The notes below the pieces were generated by a model, which worked only from the letters and a program-made list of their open reading frames with translations, had not been told where the DNA came from and did no database searches. This document shows positions 22,622-25,109 of a stretch of 25,109 nucleotides of DNA, piece after piece. Source of the stretch: a virus; the IMG/VR virus record IMGVR_UViG_3300034407_002180, positions 1 to 25,109 of that record; one strand, given 5' to 3'. Within the stretch, counting starts at the first letter, position 1. The number at the start of each line of letters is the position of its first letter. Both the position numbers and the translations under genes were made by a program.

Positions 22622-23605
22622 ATGAGTAAAAAAGATTTAATGAAAGAAAGGATTGTCTATAAACCTTTCGAGTATCAAGAAGCAGCAGATTTTTGGCTGA
22701 AACAACAACAGGCACATTGGCTACACACAGAAGTACCTATGATGTCGGATCTTAATGATTGGAATTCTAATCTATCGGATACAGAAAAAAACATTATAGG
22801 TTCAATCCTAAAAGGATTTGCTCAAACCGAAACAGTTGTAAATGATTATTGGACTCAGTTAGTTACAAAATGGTTCCGTAAACCCGAAGTTATAATGATG
22901 GCAACCACTTTTGGAGCATTTGAAACCATCCACGCAGAAGCTTATTCACTGTTAAATGAAACACTTGGACTCGAAAATTTTGCTGAATTTATGGAAGATG
23001 AAGCTACAATGGCAAAAATTGAAAATCTTACTGCTGTTAGGGATAGTTTTAATGGTGAAAAAGACATTCACGAGATTGCTAAATCACTCGCTATATTCTC
23101 AGCATTTACAGAGGGAGTTAATTTATTTTCTTCCTTTGCTGTTCTCTTATCTTTCAAAATGCGAAATAAGCTTAAGGGAGTGGGTCAAATTGTTGAATGG
23201 TCTATTAGAGATGAGAGTTTACACTCAGAAGCAGGATGCTGGTTATTCAGAACTCTTATCGAGGAGAATCCTAAACTTAAAACACCAGAACTTGAGGCAG
23301 CAATAAATGAAGCAGCTTTACTTTCATTACAACTTGAATTAGATTTCATCCGTAAGTGTTATGAATTGGGAGATTTAGAAGGTTGTTCACAATATGATTT
23401 AGAAAACTTTATAAAAAATAGAATTAATACTAAATTAGGTGATTTAGGCTATAAAGGAATTATTACAGACATAGATACAACAGCTGTTGAAAGAATGAAA
23501 TGGTTTGATCACTTATCAGGTGGTAAACAACATACAGACTTTTTTGCAAATAGAGTAACCAACTATTCTAAGGGTAACATGGAATGGGATGAAAGCATAT
23601 TTTAA
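22622..23605 (+). CDS. nrdB: Ribonucleotide reductase class I, beta (radical) subunit
   Basis: A 327-residue small subunit that stores the radical needed for ribonucleotide reduction. The metal ligands are visible: Glu70 (AQTET), Glu101 and His104 (FETIHAEAY), Glu164 (FTEGVNLF), Glu198 and His201 (IRDESLHSEAG). The radical-site Tyr108 is kept, as in class Ia/Ib. The first ligand is Glu rather than the Asp84 of E. coli NrdB. The C-terminus ends WDESIF, the usual short acidic tail that docks into the alpha subunit. The nrdA ATG lies 2 bases after the stop, so the subunits are translationally coupled. It supplies dNTPs for the replisome encoded just upstream. Confidence 0.95.
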   Translation: MSKKDLMKERIVYKPFEYQEAADFWLKQQQAHWLHTEVPMMSDLNDWNSNLSDTEKNIIGSILKGFAQTETVVNDYWTQLVTKWFRKPEVIMMATTFGAFETIHAEAYSLLNETLGLENFAEFMEDEATMAKIENLTAVRDSFNGEKDIHEIAKSLAIFSAFTEGVNLFSSFAVLLSFKMRNKLKGVGQIVEWSIRDESLHSEAGCWLFRTLIEENPKLKTPELEAAINEAALLSLQLELDFIRKCYELGDLEGCSQYDLENFIKNRINTKLGDLGYKGIITDIDTTAVERMKWFDHLSGGKQHTDFFANRVTNYSKGNMEWDESIF

Positions 23606-23607
23606 TT

Positions 23608-25109
23608 ATGGATAATAACAGTTTAGTAGCAGATTATACAAAATGGGAAAAAGGTAAAGACTACCCAGATTTTTTTGATGATGTAGCATTATCAACAATT
23701 TCAAAAGGATATTTACTACCAGGGGAAACTCCCCGCAAAGCGTATAGACGTGTAGCTAATGCAGTGGCCGAAAGATTAAATCGCCCTGATTTAGCAAATA
23801 AATTTTTTAAATATATTTGGAATGGATGGATTGGACTTGCTTCTCCTGTGCTTAGTAATACTGGTACCGATCGTGGATTGCCTATTAGTTGTTTTGGTAT
23901 TGATACGCCAGATTCAATACGAGGTATTGGTCTCACTAACGCAGAACTTATGCGGCTTACCTCGTACGGGGGAGGCGTGGGAATATCCCTTAGCAGAATT
24001 CGAGGCAGAGGTGAAAGCATTACGGGAAATGGAAAATCGGAAGGAATAGTTCCGTGGGCTAAAATTTATGATTCTACTATAGTTGCAACAAACCAAGGCT
24101 CAGTTCGTAGGGGAGCAGCATCCGTAAATTTAGATATTAATCATAAGGATATTAAAGAATTTTTACAAATTCGTAGACCTAAAGGTGACCCTAACAGACA
24201 ATGTCTAAATCTACACCAAGCTGTAGTTGTAGATGACGCGTTTATGAAGCGCCTACAAGATCGTGACAGCGAAGCCATGTCACTTTGGTTGGAAATACTT
24301 AAATCACGTGTAGAGACGGGTGAACCATACATAATGTTTAAGGACAATGTTAATAAAGATAACCCTTTAGCGTATAGGATGAACAATCTAGATGTTACAA
24401 TGACTAACATCTGTTCTGAAATTACTTTACACACAGATGAGGAACATTCGTTTATTTGTTGTTTATCTTCTCTAAACTTAGCTAAGTATGATGAGTGGAA
24501 GAATACAGATGTAGTTGAAATGGCTACTTATTTTTTAGATGGGGTGATGGAGGAATTTATTGTTAAAACTAATGGTAAAGAATCAATGGAACGCTCACAT
24601 AGATCAGCTAAAAAAGGAAGAGCATTAGGTTTAGGTGTAATGGGGTGGCACACGTTTTTACAACAAAAAGGTCTACCATTTAATTCGCTAGCATCAACAG
24701 CTTGGACTCATACTATCTTTAGTGATATTAGACAAAAAGCAGAAGCTGCCTCTCGCCAAATGGCTGAAGAGTATGGAGAACCTTTATGGTGTAAAGGAAC
24801 TGGAATGAGAAATACACACGTAATGGCAGTTGCTCCTACGGTATCAAATTCTCGAATTAACAGTTGCTCAGCAGGTATAGAACCCCAACCAGCAAACGTT
24901 TATGTGTTTAATGGTGCAAAAGGAACATTTATAGTGCGTAATCCTGAATTAGAGCAACTTCTAGAGTCTAAAGGTAAAAATTTAGATAAATATTGGGATC
25001 AAATACTAGTTGATAATGGTTCTGTAGCTAATTTACCAAATGATATTTTAACAGAAGAGGAAAAAGAAATATTTTTAACCTTCCCAGAAATAAACCAACT
25101 TGCATTAAT
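23608..25109 (+). CDS. nrdA: Ribonucleotide reductase class I, alpha (catalytic) subunit, 3' end missing
   Basis: The frame stays open to the window edge, giving about 500 residues without a stop. Active-site features are present: Cys95 (LPISCFG, equal to E. coli Cys225), Asn267-Cys269-Glu271 (TNICSE, equal to Asn437-Cys439-Glu441) and Cys284 (CCLSSLNL, equal to Cys462). Further family marks are SYGGGVGISLSRIRGRG and NSCSAGIEPQPANVY. Only about 70 residues precede the first conserved domain, so the N-terminal ATP-cone that switches off the E. coli enzyme with dATP is absent; phage enzymes often lose it. The C-terminal thioredoxin/glutaredoxin-reactive cysteines are beyond the window. Local GC is higher around 23,860-24,060 than in the virion genes. 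Confidence 0.95.
   Translation, partial: MDNNSLVADYTKWEKGKDYPDFFDDVALSTISKGYLLPGETPRKAYRRVANAVAERLNRPDLANKFFKYIWNGWIGLASPVLSNTGTDRGLPISCFGIDTPDSIRGIGLTNAELMRLTSYGGGVGISLSRIRGRGESITGNGKSEGIVPWAKIYDSTIVATNQGSVRRGAASVNLDINHKDIKEFLQIRRPKGDPNRQCLNLHQAVVVDDAFMKRLQDRDSEAMSLWLEILKSRVETGEPYIMFKDNVNKDNPLAYRMNNLDVTMTNICSEITLHTDEEHSFICCLSSLNLAKYDEWKNTDVVEMATYFLDGVMEEFIVKTNGKESMERSHRSAKKGRALGLGVMGWHTFLQQKGLPFNSLASTAWTHTIFSDIRQKAEAASRQMAEEYGEPLWCKGTGMRNTHVMAVAPTVSNSRINSCSAGIEPQPANVYVFNGAKGTFIVRNPELEQLLESKGKNLDKYWDQILVDNGSVANLPNDILTEEEKEIFLTFPEINQLAL

Noticed and set aside
23661-24434. Antisense open frames opposite nrdA
   Set aside because: nrdA has clear catalytic motifs throughout this region; the antisense frames follow from codon use and lack start context.
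1-25109. Lysogeny genes, transposases, tRNA genes
   Set aside because: I looked for them and saw none. tRNAs were searched for by eye only, so a missed one is possible, though gaps are too short for most.

Overview
This window is a stretch of a strictly virulent-looking, T4-like contractile-tailed phage (myovirus). Every gene I can support lies on the + strand, packed with short gaps or overlaps. The DNA is AT-rich. None of the starts I examined has a clear Shine-Dalgarno sequence; almost all instead follow an A-rich, G-poor leader such as AAAATAAA. That start context is typical of Bacteroidetes (Flavobacteria), so the host is probably a marine or freshwater flavobacterium. This is an inference, not something the sequence proves.

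Left part (1-2013): the 3' end of a glycosyltransferase of the bacterial autotransporter O-heptosyltransferase (BAHT; TibC/Aah) type, then a Ser-rich fibre-like virion protein with hexapeptide repeats, then a small coiled-coil protein. The pairing suggests that the phage sugar-coats its own fibre.

Tail module (2067-16400): tail sheath (gp18-like, with a large repeat-bearing insertion), tail tube (gp19-like), a factor-independent terminator, and a gp26-like protein that overlaps a second reading frame at a T8 slippery run (probably a frameshifted tail-assembly chaperone pair). Then come the tape measure protein, a small unknown, an 831-residue baseplate/tube-associated protein, a LysM-like gp53-type wedge protein, a baseplate hub protein carrying a C-terminal CHAP peptidoglycan hydrolase, and a 220-residue probable baseplate protein.

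Replication and nucleotide module (16449-25109): an unusually short family A DNA polymerase with no room for a thumb domain, an unknown 145-residue protein, a gp32-type single-strand-binding protein without cysteines and with an SSB-like DDLPF tail, UvsX recombinase, a T4 RNase H-type flap/5' nuclease, a DnaB/gp41-type replicative helicase, and class I ribonucleotide reductase NrdB and NrdA (NrdA runs off the right edge). Together these form a replisome plus dNTP supply.

Regulation: seven gene starts, mostly at the head of virion gene blocks, carry a shared element around TTATAAnnnAAtAA 6-25 bases before the ATG, proposed here as the phage's promoter. Three strong hairpins (5208-5237, 6390-6417, 20153-20176) separate transcription units. 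No tRNA genes, insertion sequences, integrase or CRISPR array were seen, and no gap exceeds about 105 bases.
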